This document shows, piece after piece, positions 1 to 9,304 of a stretch of DNA of 38,534 bases. Location: NCBI GenBank assembly GCA_031261165.1, contig JAISJU010000086.1, positions 1 to 38,534 of the forward strand, written 5' to 3'. This stretch comes from Prevotellaceae bacterium (GTDB taxonomy: Bacteria; Bacteroidota; Bacteroidia; Bacteroidales; Paludibacteraceae). A model generated the notes under the pieces. It made no database searches. It was not told the DNA's origin and saw only the letters and a program-made list of their open reading frames with translations. The position numbers were made by a program, and so were the translations under genes. Numbering within the stretch: the first letter of the stretch is position 1; the number at the start of each line of letters is the position of its first letter.

Positions 1-1
1 T

Positions 2-877
2 ACGGACTTCTACGAAAAATACATCGCCAAATATCCCGACGACAAAGGTACAAAAGCCACATACAAGTCTATGTTTATCTGTATGTCAAAATTTTCAGAC
101 GTAAATAAATTATACATTACCGATATTGACCTGCCGTACATAAAAGACTTTGATATTTCTATGATAGAAAGCGGGCTGAAAACCAACACCCGCGCCATCT
201 ATATGCGCAATATCCGCGCCATTATTAACGATGCCATCGACCGGAACATTTACCCGCTTGAGAACTACCCCTTTCGCCGCTTTAAAATTAAAAAAGAACA
301 AACCGAGCACAGGGCAATGGAACTGCGCGACCTCATAAAACTCCGCGACTACCCCTGTACCCCCGAACAACAAAAACCCCGCGACATCTTTATGCTCTCG
401 TTTTACCTGCGCGGACTAAATACCGGCGACCTGCTACATCTCACACCGGAAGACATAAGAGACGGATACATCATCACAAGAAGAACAAAAACCAGCGTAC
501 CCCTCAAAATCAAAATAGAGCCTGAGGCTGCCGCAATAATAGAAAAATATAAGGGCATAAACTATATACTAAATCCGTTAGATAGCCAAAAAGACTATTT
601 GGAATTTTGCCGAAACGCCAACCGCCGCCTTAAAGACATCGGCGGAACGCCCGGCAGCAAACATTCCCAACCCCTGTTTCCCTACCTTTCTATGTATTGG
701 GCGCGGCACACGTGGGCAACCATTGCTGCCGAATTGGATATTGAAGACAAAATCATATCCATCGGACTTGGGCACTCGCTAACAGACATCACCGAAACAT
801 ACATCCGCCGCAGCCAAACAAAAATAGACGATGCCAACCGAAAAATCATTGACCACCTAAACAATTTTAAATTATGA
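2..877 (+). CDS. Tyrosine recombinase / phage integrase, 5' truncated by window edge
   Basis: Frame is open upstream of the listed ATG to base 2 (TDFYEKYIAKYPDDKGTKATYKSMFICMSKF...). Catalytic-domain motifs FYLRGLNTGDL, YWARHTWATIAAE and LGHSLTDITETYIRR. Confidence 0.9.
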   Translation, partial: TDFYEKYIAKYPDDKGTKATYKSMFICMSKFSDVNKLYITDIDLPYIKDFDISMIESGLKTNTRAIYMRNIRAIINDAIDRNIYPLENYPFRRFKIKKEQTEHRAMELRDLIKLRDYPCTPEQQKPRDIFMLSFYLRGLNTGDLLHLTPEDIRDGYIITRRTKTSVPLKIKIEPEAAAIIEKYKGINYILNPLDSQKDYLEFCRNANRRLKDIGGTPGSKHSQPLFPYLSMYWARHTWATIAAELDIEDKIISIGLGHSLTDITETYIRRSQTKIDDANRKIIDHLNNFKL

Positions 878-1131
878 TAAATCAAACCATCTCAGACCTT
901 TTGCGCGAACAAAAAAAGACAAAAACAGATTTTGCCGATGCGCTCGGCATTGCGCGAAATACATTAAATAATTATCTTTCGGGAGAAACGCTGATGACTT
1001 CCGACAAAATCATTATTGCCGCAAAATATTTCGGCGTGTCTGTCGGCTATCTCTTTGGCGAAATGCCCACCGAAAAAGAAAAAACCATATCCGAAAAATT
1101 AGATATAGTTATTTCATTATTAGCACATTAG
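874..1131 (+). CDS. XRE/Cro-like HTH transcriptional regulator
   Basis: DFADALGIARNTLNNYLSGE helix-turn-helix pattern; ATGA overlap with integrase stop. Confidence 0.75.
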   Translation: MINQTISDLLREQKKTKTDFADALGIARNTLNNYLSGETLMTSDKIIIAAKYFGVSVGYLFGEMPTEKEKTISEKLDIVISLLAH

Positions 1132-1153
1132 CACATTATTTATTAGCATATTA

Positions 1154-3270
1154 TCACCACGCCGTTCTCTCTTTCTTAATCTTGCTCATATCTATTCTTT
1201 CCGCTTTTCGCGGCAATTCCATTTGGTAGTCAATATACAAACCAATCATAGTTGCCATTATCCTGTCATCGTGTTTGCCCGCTATCGCGCCCCAGCCGCC
1301 ATTTTTCTTACATTCGTAAGTCAATGCCTCATCTACCGTTGCTCTGTCTCGCTCGCCATAAGCCCAACTTACCTTACGCAAATTGTCGAGTATCTGATTG
1401 TAGTTTGATATTATTGCCGATTTCGTTTCCCTCAACATCGGAAATCCGTAATGTGTTGTTTGATTGTTTTTAGATTTATCGCTTGTCTTATATTTATACA
1501 GATTGTCGTAGTGGTCTTTTATTGTTTCAAAAATATATTCGTTAAAATCCACCTGATTATTGTTGCTGTCATAAGTATTAGATTCTACAACCAACAGCGC
1601 ATCGTTGTAATATTTTGCCAACTGTGCCGCTATCCATATCGTAACATACATATTCTTATGACCGTAAAACATTGCTACCACATTTGTTCCCTCGCCATAC
1701 ATTCGCCAGTATCTATCCAAAACTTTTATCACACCGTAGTCCGCACCGTCTGACTGACCTTTTTGCGGGTCGAACACCACAATGTAGCGGTTTTCTATTC
1801 TCTGCTCTTTGTCCGGTTGTTCCCAAATCTGTATCTTATTCAAAAGTTTGCGCCGCCGCGTATCTGCATCGCCTTTTTCGGCTATTTCCGCTAATTCCGC
1901 ATCAGGCACAAAGCGAATATTTTTCAATACTTCCGAGCGGCGTTTTGTATCTACAAATGCTATTTCCGGCGCACAGTCGCTCACAAACTCACCCACTTCC
2001 ACCGGCGCACAACATTCATCATATAGCCTCCGTACCAACTCGTGATTGAATGCCGGGATACCGCTATTCTGAAATGCCTCTATGTCATCGCTCGGATTTT
2101 CCTGTCTCATTATCTCTATACTCGGTGAAGTTGCCAACTCCAACCTGTACCAATTCAAATTTTCCAACGTACAGCGTTTGTTATTTTTCCAAAGATTGAT
2201 TTCATAGTCATTCATCGTTTCTATAAAATCTTCTGTACTTCCTTTCTTCTTTTTGCCGTTGTGCTGATAATATCCGCCGTCAAAAGCAATCTCTTTCGAT
2301 TCCGAATTATACCACGCCGAAAAGTGAGCCGTAAAAGCCGTTGCTCCTGCCTTTGCTTTTTGCCATTGGTCATAAAAAAAACCGCCTACGCCATTTGCCG
2401 TACTCTCGCGAATAAATGCACAAAACGCGCCGTGAGAACGTGAACTGTTTAATGTCCCCTCTATTTTTTTAGGATTGTTGTTGTCTGTGTCGGGGTAAAA
2501 TGCTTCTTCCGAAAGATGTACCAATTTAAAGTTGTGCGACCGCAAATTTTCAGGCTCACCAGCAAAACCTAAAATAATCCTGCAACCCCTTTCCGGCACA
2601 TATTGAATATTCTGCGCACTCTCAAATCCGCGCATCGTCATCTTAACGCCTTTTATCGGTGGCATCTCGTCAAGCATTGTCTTATACATCGCACGAATAT
2701 TAACAGCCGTGTCGCGCACCTGCCCGCATATCACGCTGTTCCAATTCTCTTTATGTATCGTCTGAATGTAGTTGAATAAAGCCTCAACATAAGTAGAAAA
2801 TCCCTGCTGCTTGGCTTTTAGTATCTCCGCCAATATTTCTTCACCCGCCACTAATTTTGGCAATACTACATTGGCGTGAAAATCTCTTTGGCAAAGATTA
2901 AAAATAAAAGGCTTTATTTCGCCCGTTTCTTTTATCACAAGTTTCTGGCAAGTCGCAGCAAAAAACTCAAAATCATACTTATAACGTTCTTCGCATAACT
3001 TCAACCAAAAAAATTTTATTTCTTCATTGCTGGGTTTCTTGTTAAGCCCTATAGATTTAAGAGCCTTTTTGATAGAGCCGTGTTCAAGTAGTAATTGCAC
3101 GGATTTAAGACCGCGCATAGATTTGGGAAAGTAAAATTCGTATGGTTTTTTTTCCGAAACGAGCACAACAAACCGCTCGCCGCAACAATTCAACCCGCTT
3201 ATGGGATTGTATTCTTTTTTTTTTCAGCGTTGCGCCGCGCGTTTTCCTGTATGATTTGTTCCGTAGTCAT
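1154..3270 (-). CDS. terL: Phage terminase large subunit; apparent start ATG at 3270 followed by a -1 frame discontinuity at an A10 run (3215-3224); main ORF 1154..3193
   Basis: Walker A-like AKQQGFST, Walker B-like LVHLSEEAF, nuclease-like VVFDPQKGQSDGADYGVIKVL. ORF 3193 begins with TTG; a short frame MTTEQIIQENARRNAEKKK begins at ATG 3270 overlapping the upstream stop (TAATG). Confidence 0.85.
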
Positions 3271-4094
3271 TAAAACTTATATTTCACCCCAAAATAATGC
3301 CCATTCTCTTTTATTACATACTGATACTCCGCACCAATATGCCTGTAAAAACAACCGCCGCCGAGCATTAGCCCACTCCGGTCGGTGAGCGAAGTCGAAC
3401 CGCCCAAATAACCCAAACTCAAAAACGGCTCAATTCTTCGGTCATTGAGCGAAGCCGAAATGCGGTTGGTGAGCGATGGTTGGTGAGCGAAGTCGAACCA
3501 AGTCGAACCACGCCCGGCGGTACTGGCTGTTACTATCCGCTGCACCGGCGTAAACTCCGCCGAAAACCGCGTAATCTCATTATATTGAACTGTCGCAAAA
3601 ACAATACATTTCCCCACCGTATCATTATCAATCACCGTCAAGCGATAATCCCGCGCCAAAATATAATCCCTAATCAATGCCAAAGTATCTATTGACTGCA
3701 TAATATACAATGTATCCCGCAATGTCCGTTCGGCGAGCGAAGTGCTGTTAGTTCTGTCATTGCGGGCTTGGTTACTGTTGTCATTGCGGGCTTGGTTACT
3801 GAGCGCAGCCGAAGTATGACCTGCAACCCCCTGCCCAGCGCGGTCGCTGAGCGAAGTCGAAGTGCGGTCGCTGAGCGAAGTCGAAGCGTTCCTAACCCTC
3901 TCAGGCACTTCCACCCTCTCCGGCAATCGTTCCGCCACCACCCTCAAACTATCTTTCGGCAGTTCCACCCTGACAGCAGGCAGCGGCACATAATTCACAG
4001 TTTCGGTAGTTTGCGGGCGGAAATAACAACCGCCCACAAAACCGAAACCAAAAACTAAACCTAAAAACACTATGTAGAAAATTACCTTTTTCAT
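3270..4094 (-). CDS. Membrane-anchored protein in lysis region (possible spanin-like), with many repeat-derived insertions
   Basis: N-terminal hydrophobic segment MKKVIFYIVFLGLVFGFGFVGGCYF; located between terL and endolysin; multiple STSLSDR / GVAGHTSAALSNQARND insertions. Confidence 0.5.
   Translation of the reverse strand: MKKVIFYIVFLGLVFGFGFVGGCYFRPQTTETVNYVPLPAVRVELPKDSLRVVAERLPERVEVPERVRNASTSLSDRTSTSLSDRAGQGVAGHTSAALSNQARNDNSNQARNDRTNSTSLAERTLRDTLYIMQSIDTLALIRDYILARDYRLTVIDNDTVGKCIVFATVQYNEITRFSAEFTPVQRIVTASTAGRGSTWFDFAHQPSLTNRISASLNDRRIEPFLSLGYLGGSTSLTDRSGLMLGGGCFYRHIGAEYQYVIKENGHYFGVKYKF
3380..3515 (+). repeat. Family A mini-element cluster (GAGCGAAGTCGA core)
   Basis: CGGT-core-ACCG, CATT-GAGCGAAGCCGA-AATG, TGGT-core-ACCA copies inside CDS 3270..4094. 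Confidence 0.9.
3756..3888 (+). repeat. Nested element cluster: 24-bp duplicated outer part, 54-bp composite element, two 24-bp units
   Basis: GTCATTGCGGGCTTGGTTACTG at 3756 and 3780; composite 3780-3833; CGGTCGCTGAGCGAAGTCGAAG at 3841 and 3865. Confidence 0.9.
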
Positions 4095-4110
4095 AACTTT
4101 GCATTATTTG

Positions 4111-4156
4111 GTCGCTGAGCGAAGTCGAAGCGTGGTCGCTGAGCGAAGTCGAAGCG
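4111..4156 (+). repeat. Two tandem 24-bp Family A units abutting the endolysin stop codon
   Basis: GGTCGCTGAGCGAAGTCGAAGCGT repeated back to back. Confidence 0.9.
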
Positions 4157-4576
4157 TTAATTCTTAAATTCAAAATGCGGATAATCTTTCATCTTCCAAT
4201 CCCCGCCCCATTCCACATTTACACCTAACCGCTTGGCGGTGGCTTTCACATTGTCGGCTACTTTTTTTAACCCGGCTATATCGTTTATCTCAACGCTATC
4301 TACTACGCCGTTACCGTTGGCATCGCAATAAACATCAACGGCATAGCCCAAACCATCTTTATGTACTTGGTGATTGCTGCGATTGCTTATGCCGTCGCAA
4401 TTCGTTACGCGAAGTCCCGGCTTTGTCCTGCCCTGCGCAAACAACGCTTGCTGTTCAGCAGTTGTGCGCACGCCGCACACTATAATGAAACTTGGGCGCA
4501 TCAATTGCGCCTCCGTCATCACTTTCTTTAAATCGGGGTGTATCCCTGCTAAATTGCTTTCACTTCTTTTGTCCAT
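4157..4576 (-). CDS. M15-family peptidase (VanY / L-alanyl-D-glutamate peptidase-like), probable endolysin
   Basis: HKDGLGYAVDVY and WGGDWKMKDYPHFEF match M15 zinc-ligand motifs; adjacent to small membrane proteins. Confidence 0.85.
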   Translation of the reverse strand: MDKRSESNLAGIHPDLKKVMTEAQLMRPSFIIVCGVRTTAEQQALFAQGRTKPGLRVTNCDGISNRSNHQVHKDGLGYAVDVYCDANGNGVVDSVEINDIAGLKKVADNVKATAKRLGVNVEWGGDWKMKDYPHFEFKN

Positions 4577-4732
4577 TATATTTTAAAGTTTAAAGTTTTA
4601 ATTCTCTCAGGTCTCTATTTTCTCAAAAAGTCCCTATCTGTTATTGAGTTTTTAAATTGAGTTTTAATGAATTTTTATATATGGTTTTCAGTGATTTATA
4701 TTTTTTATTTTATTTAATTACTGAGTTTTTTA

Positions 4733-5002
4733 TTATTCCATTTTCAAACTATTGTTCCCGATTTTCAATTGAATTTTTTTGTTCTCCCGCAATATCTCAA
4801 AGAAATAAAACAGAATAGCCGCAACAAATGGGCTGCAATAGGCAATTAACTGATACAAATTCTGAATTTGCACAAAATTCTCAATCTTTGCAATAATAAC
4901 AGCCACTTGTACTACGCTCAACCCAAATGCCATCATTCGCGCGAAATTCCATTCCCCGCCCGTGCATTTTAGCCATTGCCAACCGTTAAACCAATTCTTC
5001 AT
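4733..5002 (-). CDS. Small two-TM membrane protein, holin candidate
   Basis: 89 aa with hydrophobic segments MAFGLSVVQVAVIIAKI and LIAYCSPFVAAILFYFF; next to endolysin. Confidence 0.55.
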   Translation of the reverse strand: MKNWFNGWQWLKCTGGEWNFARMMAFGLSVVQVAVIIAKIENFVQIQNLYQLIAYCSPFVAAILFYFFEILRENKKIQLKIGNNSLKME

Positions 5003-5253
5003 TCTTTTTTTATTTTTGCCGTACCAAATTTTCCAATGATAATATCGTGAATTTCCGATACTTGCCTTTCGAGTTTTTCAAAGTCCCTGTTTGGAACAAA
5101 CTCTTTCTGAACTTGCAATTTGTGGTCATTTAGTGCCTGTATGGTCTTCGTCAAGTTGTCGCAGTTTGCATTTGCTTTTTTCCAAACAGTACCAATCGCA
5201 ATAATCATTATTGGCAACAATATCATCAATATTACATTTTCTATTGTCATCAT
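4999..5253 (-). CDS. Small single-TM lysis-region protein
   Basis: ORF listed to 5355, but the likely start is MMTIENVILMILLPIMIIAIGTVWKK at about 5253/5250, which avoids overlap with the next gene. Confidence 0.5.
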   Translation of the reverse strand: MMTIENVILMILLPIMIIAIGTVWKKANANCDNLTKTIQALNDHKLQVQKEFVPNRDFEKLERQVSEIHDIIIGKFGTAKIKKE

Positions 5254-5285
5254 AAAATTTTTAGTTGTTATTGTCCTTAATTTCC

Positions 5286-6173
5286 TCAAATATCCTCCAT
5301 AAATTGCAAAATCGGTGTCCCCCCGTGCGAACTTCCCGCGCTGCTCATCTTCCATACGTCTACAAAGTCATATCCCAAACCCTCATAAAAAGATTGCGTT
5401 CGGCTTTGTACTGCCGTTATGTTGGCACCGTTTTTGCTCAAATTATTGCTTTCGGAAACAGCATTTCCATTCAATAATGTTGTTTCGAGGCAATACATTT
5501 TCACATTATTGTTGTTTGCCGCATACCCGCCTCTGCACCTGCCTACATAGGTATCATTCCCTTTTATGGATGTTGCCAGACATACATTGACAGAGGGAGT
5601 AGAGGGTATATAATCTAATCCGATAATGCCCCCTGCCACATTCTTGGAATTAACATTGCCCTTTGCTATGCACAAATTGGGCGGATACCCATCGCCAACC
5701 ACCAATCCCCCTCTCACAGTGCCGGCAGTGCTAATGTTAGCATCTACAAGACAATTCATAACCATATTTTCTGTCTGCAACCCCGATGCTATCGCGCCGA
5801 TTCTACCCGTTGCTGTTCCTGTGGAAGTAATTGAGCCCTGAAAATAAACTTGCTCCATTTTATTATTTATATAATTTAATGTCGCAGACGAAGTAACAAT
5901 ATTCACATCTATCAATTGCACTCTTCGGAAATAGATAGTTCCATTAAAAATATTGCTTGTCAGGTTTAAAAGTTTTAAGCCGTTACCCTCAAAAACAACA
6001 TTTTTAGATATATAATTGTACAGTGAAGAAAAAGTCATACCGCTACAATCAATATCGTTCATTAAGATGCCCGTAGTATTTGCGGGTACTCCCGTTGATA
6101 AAAATTGATATAATGTTGTTTGGTCGTATATACCAAACAAATTATTTGCTCGTCTTCTTATTGCACCTGCCAT
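5286..6173 (-). CDS. Tail-associated repeat protein with GLUG-like motifs (possible adhesin tip)
   Basis: Repeats such as GTVRGGLVVGDGYPPNLCIAKGNVNSKNVAGGIIGLDY; position in tail-fibre gene run. Confidence 0.45.
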   Translation of the reverse strand: MAGAIRRRANNLFGIYDQTTLYQFLSTGVPANTTGILMNDIDCSGMTFSSLYNYISKNVVFEGNGLKLLNLTSNIFNGTIYFRRVQLIDVNIVTSSATLNYINNKMEQVYFQGSITSTGTATGRIGAIASGLQTENMVMNCLVDANISTAGTVRGGLVVGDGYPPNLCIAKGNVNSKNVAGGIIGLDYIPSTPSVNVCLATSIKGNDTYVGRCRGGYAANNNNVKMYCLETTLLNGNAVSESNNLSKNGANITAVQSRTQSFYEGLGYDFVDVWKMSSAGSSHGGTPILQFMEDI

Positions 6174-6175
6174 TT

Positions 6176-7303
6176 TTATACTTGTATGCTTGTGTTAATA
6201 TGATATTTCCCTGTAAAAGAATTTTTTATAATATTTATTTCCGTGTATTTTCCTGCGGAAACAGATATTGAGGTATAGCCGTTTGCCACATAATTACTTG
6301 TATTCGGTATCGCAATAGTCCTTTGCGCTGCACAATAAACGGTAATAATAACAGGTTGATTTGACATACTTATACTGCTAACCGACAAAGCCTCATTGGC
6401 AGTCAATTCACAGTAGATGTTCTGACAAGTAGCAGCGATATTCTGCAACGATGCAATTGTCTGTGTAGCCGTTATAAATTGCAGTAAAGCAAGCCAATCA
6501 TTAGTAAAGTCGTTTGTCGAAAGCCCTTTGCCGGCAACTTTATCAACCTTATTGGCAAAAAGCAAATCGGTTTCATTTTTTGTGTAATAAGAGGACAAAT
6601 CCACCTCAAAATCCAAACGGTTAAACTTACCCCCAAACCAGTAATACCCTTCCGTAGATGGGTATTCTGAAAACAAATCGCCATTTTTGATGGCAACGTG
6701 CGCGGTGGCTACGTTCCACGCAGAACCGTCCCAAATAAGTATATTCACAAAATCGGTAGCATCTGTATCGCCGTCCGTTTCAGGAATTATTGCGATATGG
6801 GTAATGCTGTCGGCGGGTGTCGGCGGATTTTCTCCATAGTTCAAAATATAGTTAGGCGACCATTCGTCAGGGCTGTACGCAACAATTTCCCATTCTTCGG
6901 TGTCTTCATTCAGAAGTAAGGAATGTGGGCTCAAAAATCCCGTTGCTTTTTCCAGTATCTTTTTGTCTATCGCGCTTTCCTCAACAATTGCCTGCGTGTC
7001 GTTGTTGAGCGTTTCATAGGATATATATTCGTATTGTGCCGTAGCCTCATTGTAAATCAATACTCGCTTGTTTACATTCGCGGGGGTGCTAACTAAAAAA
7101 AAAACGCCGCAAAGTTCCTCCCAATTCTCGGCGGTAACAATAGTGCCGTCAATCGTGGCGGGAGTGGCGGCGAAAATTTGGTTGTTGCCGGATTTTATTA
7201 TAAGATGATTTTTTTCTTCATCAAATCCGACCCTGAAAGTATTGACAGGGTACAACACTCCGTTAATATTAATACTTCCTTCGTTTGAGTTTATTGTCAT
7301 CAT
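6176..7303 (-). CDS. Phage tail fibre/tail-tip protein
   Basis: N-terminal region resembles that of 7359..8000; contains fibre-like FNRLDFEVDLSSYYTKNETDLLFANKVDKVAGKGLS. Confidence 0.5.
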   Translation of the reverse strand: MMTINSNEGSININGVLYPVNTFRVGFDEEKNHLIIKSGNNQIFAATPATIDGTIVTAENWEELCGVFFLVSTPANVNKRVLIYNEATAQYEYISYETLNNDTQAIVEESAIDKKILEKATGFLSPHSLLLNEDTEEWEIVAYSPDEWSPNYILNYGENPPTPADSITHIAIIPETDGDTDATDFVNILIWDGSAWNVATAHVAIKNGDLFSEYPSTEGYYWFGGKFNRLDFEVDLSSYYTKNETDLLFANKVDKVAGKGLSTNDFTNDWLALLQFITATQTIASLQNIAATCQNIYCELTANEALSVSSISMSNQPVIITVYCAAQRTIAIPNTSNYVANGYTSISVSAGKYTEINIIKNSFTGKYHINTSIQV

Positions 7304-7358
7304 ATTAATTTCGTTTTAAAAATTCCAATGAACTTCTAATTTATAGCCGTATCACTGT

Positions 7359-8000
7359 CTATTCCGCCACCCAACTACGAGTAGCAACCCCATCTGTAAC
7401 CGTAACTTTTAAAATATAAGTACCGTCTTCTTCTGGAACAACAGGAATAGCATCATTCAAATCACTCAGATAAGCAACTTTATCGGTAAACACGGCACCG
7501 TTTTCGTCTTTGCCGTTAACCGTGATATGTTTGTCGCCCGGAAGTTCACCGTCAAAGCCTTTTGCATTATGATTTAAGCACAGTGCTTCGTTTTCACTGC
7601 CCACCTCGACTTGCTGCCCGCCATCGTACTCATTTAATCCTATCAGTTCGTGTTCGGAACCATTAGAATCTGTACCAAGAAATTTCTTCCCAAGTCCAAG
7701 CGATATGTCCGAATCAATCACCTGCGTTTCTTCGGAAGATAATTTTAAATACTCGCTCTCAGGCGTGCCGCTCAAAGAAAGAATATTTGTCAAACTTTCG
7801 TCGGCATTCTCCGGTGTAAGCAATTCGTTTCCAACAATAATTTTGTTTTTCAAATACTCACTCGTGATTTTTTGCCCCAACTCATAAACAATCAGTAAGT
7901 CTTTTTCAAAACTGTAAGAAAGTTTGTCGTAGGTCGTTGCTTTTGTAAAAAATTCTTTTTTTACAATCACAACATTGCTGTTTCTATCTATTGTCATCAT
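7359..8000 (-). CDS. Phage tail fibre/tail-tip protein, partial paralogue of 6176..7303
   Basis: Shared start MMTI and similar N-terminal layout (FEKDLLIVYE...LLTPENADE versus FDEEKNHLIIK...IVTAENWEE). Confidence 0.45.
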   Translation of the reverse strand: MMTIDRNSNVVIVKKEFFTKATTYDKLSYSFEKDLLIVYELGQKITSEYLKNKIIVGNELLTPENADESLTNILSLSGTPESEYLKLSSEETQVIDSDISLGLGKKFLGTDSNGSEHELIGLNEYDGGQQVEVGSENEALCLNHNAKGFDGELPGDKHITVNGKDENGAVFTDKVAYLSDLNDAIPVVPEEDGTYILKVTVTDGVATRSWVAE

Positions 8001-8012
8001 AACTTTATGATT

Positions 8013-8768
8013 TTAATTTCGTTTTCGTTTTAAAAATTCCAATAATTCAATCTCATCTTTATTCTCGCTACTCTCTACCCACGAGCCACAGTAATAATGT
8101 ATCCCAACGGCATTTTCCGCCTGCGAGAAGTATTCACCCATTGCATAGCGTTTCGTTTCTTTGGCGGTTAGCGGACTGAAATATTCAGAGGGCAAAAGAC
8201 TTACTTCAAATTTTTTCGGATATCGGTTATACAGTTCCGTTATCTTGGCGGGACCCGTAGACTTCATTATTTGCGTAGGATTGTGCGTACTGTGCACAAT
8301 ATTTATCTCAGCAAAAATGCTGTCAATAAGATATTTGAGAAATTCATTTCCCGGCTCTGCATAAATAAAATACGTTCCAATCAAAAATGGTCGCCTCTCA
8401 AAATCAAATGCGTGTTTCTCCGGCTCTAACCCAAAAACTACCGATGCCTTAGACGCTGTCCCAAAAATCCCCTCCGTCTCAAAAGTCCCAAAAACCTCAA
8501 CATCACTATCAAAATAAACTCCGCCCTCCACATACAAAATCATTAGCCGCAACAAATCCCACCGTTGCACGTTATAGGGCAATGCCTTATATCTGTCATA
8601 CAGAGCAGGAAAATTCCCTTTCACAAAAGCGTTTATTCCCCTGCTGTCATTCCACAACTTATAAACATCGCCCGAGCGCACCGCCGAACGGACTGTATCC
8701 ATCCAGCGTTGCACGGTTCGGGATATTCTTGCGCCCGGCTTCACTTCGTATATCTGATGTATAGTCAT
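8013..8768 (-). CDS. GT32-like (DXD, OCH1-type) glycosyltransferase
   Basis: QRWDLLRLMILYVEGGVYFDSDVEVF is the DXD core typical of Gly_transf_sug/GT32 enzymes. Confidence 0.85.
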   Translation of the reverse strand: MTIHQIYEVKPGARISRTVQRWMDTVRSAVRSGDVYKLWNDSRGINAFVKGNFPALYDRYKALPYNVQRWDLLRLMILYVEGGVYFDSDVEVFGTFETEGIFGTASKASVVFGLEPEKHAFDFERRPFLIGTYFIYAEPGNEFLKYLIDSIFAEINIVHSTHNPTQIMKSTGPAKITELYNRYPKKFEVSLLPSEYFSPLTAKETKRYAMGEYFSQAENAVGIHYYCGSWVESSENKDEIELLEFLKRKRN

Positions 8769-8771
8769 ATC

Positions 8772-9293
8772 TTATTCTTCTGTGGTCTCCACGGCGGTTT
8801 CCTCTTGATGCGTTTCGGGGTCAATACTGTCGGTTTCCCAATTTTCAGTACCCGGCGTCTGCGGAATGCCAACGGGCGTGTTGTCTAATTTCGATTCCAC
8901 TCCTACGCTCGCCGCATCTTCCTCGTCTTCGATGTCGGTAAAGTACGGAATTTTCTCGCCGGTCTGCCTGTCAACAAAAACCATACGCTTTGACGCCGCA
9001 TAATACTGTTTTTCGGCGGGTTTATCCGGGTCGTAATACGGCAAATCCATTTCTCTTTGCAAAAGTTGTTTGCCATTTTTCAAAAATGCCATTACCTTGT
9101 ATCTGCCCACCCAGATGTATTTGAATTTTGGCTGGTTTGTTGCCGGGTCAATCTCCGGCGTTTTGCCGTCAGATTGATATACCATTACCGGCACTTTGTT
9201 TGTTTCCAAACCCGTTACCCTTATTTTGTCGATTTGTTCTTTGTCAAATCGAAGTCCCAAAGACGGAACGTAAACGCTTGCTATGTATCCCAT
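8772..9293 (-). CDS. Hypothetical tail-region protein
   Basis: Intact 173-aa ORF in tail gene run, acidic C-terminus. Confidence 0.5.
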   Translation of the reverse strand: MGYIASVYVPSLGLRFDKEQIDKIRVTGLETNKVPVMVYQSDGKTPEIDPATNQPKFKYIWVGRYKVMAFLKNGKQLLQREMDLPYYDPDKPAEKQYYAASKRMVFVDRQTGEKIPYFTDIEDEEDAASVGVESKLDNTPVGIPQTPGTENWETDSIDPETHQEETAVETTEE

Positions 9294-9304
9294 AATTTTA
9301 AATT

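Noticed and set aside
1252-2049. Plus-strand ORFs opposite the terminase (73-125 aa)
   Set aside because: Antisense to a well-supported terL; low-complexity translations without motifs; expected by chance.
3756-3888. Possible CRISPR array because of closely spaced repeats
   Set aside because: Units are directly tandem or nested without unique spacers, occur inside coding genes and lack cas genes.
4094-4101. TAACTTTG on plus strand as a Bacteroidota -7 box
   Set aside because: Overlaps the start codon region of the minus gene and no rightward gene follows; likely chance.
4577-4732. AT-rich gap between holin candidate and endolysin as a special regulatory element
   Set aside because: Contains degenerate TTGAGTTTT-like repeats but no clear palindrome, promoter box or conserved partner elsewhere in the window.
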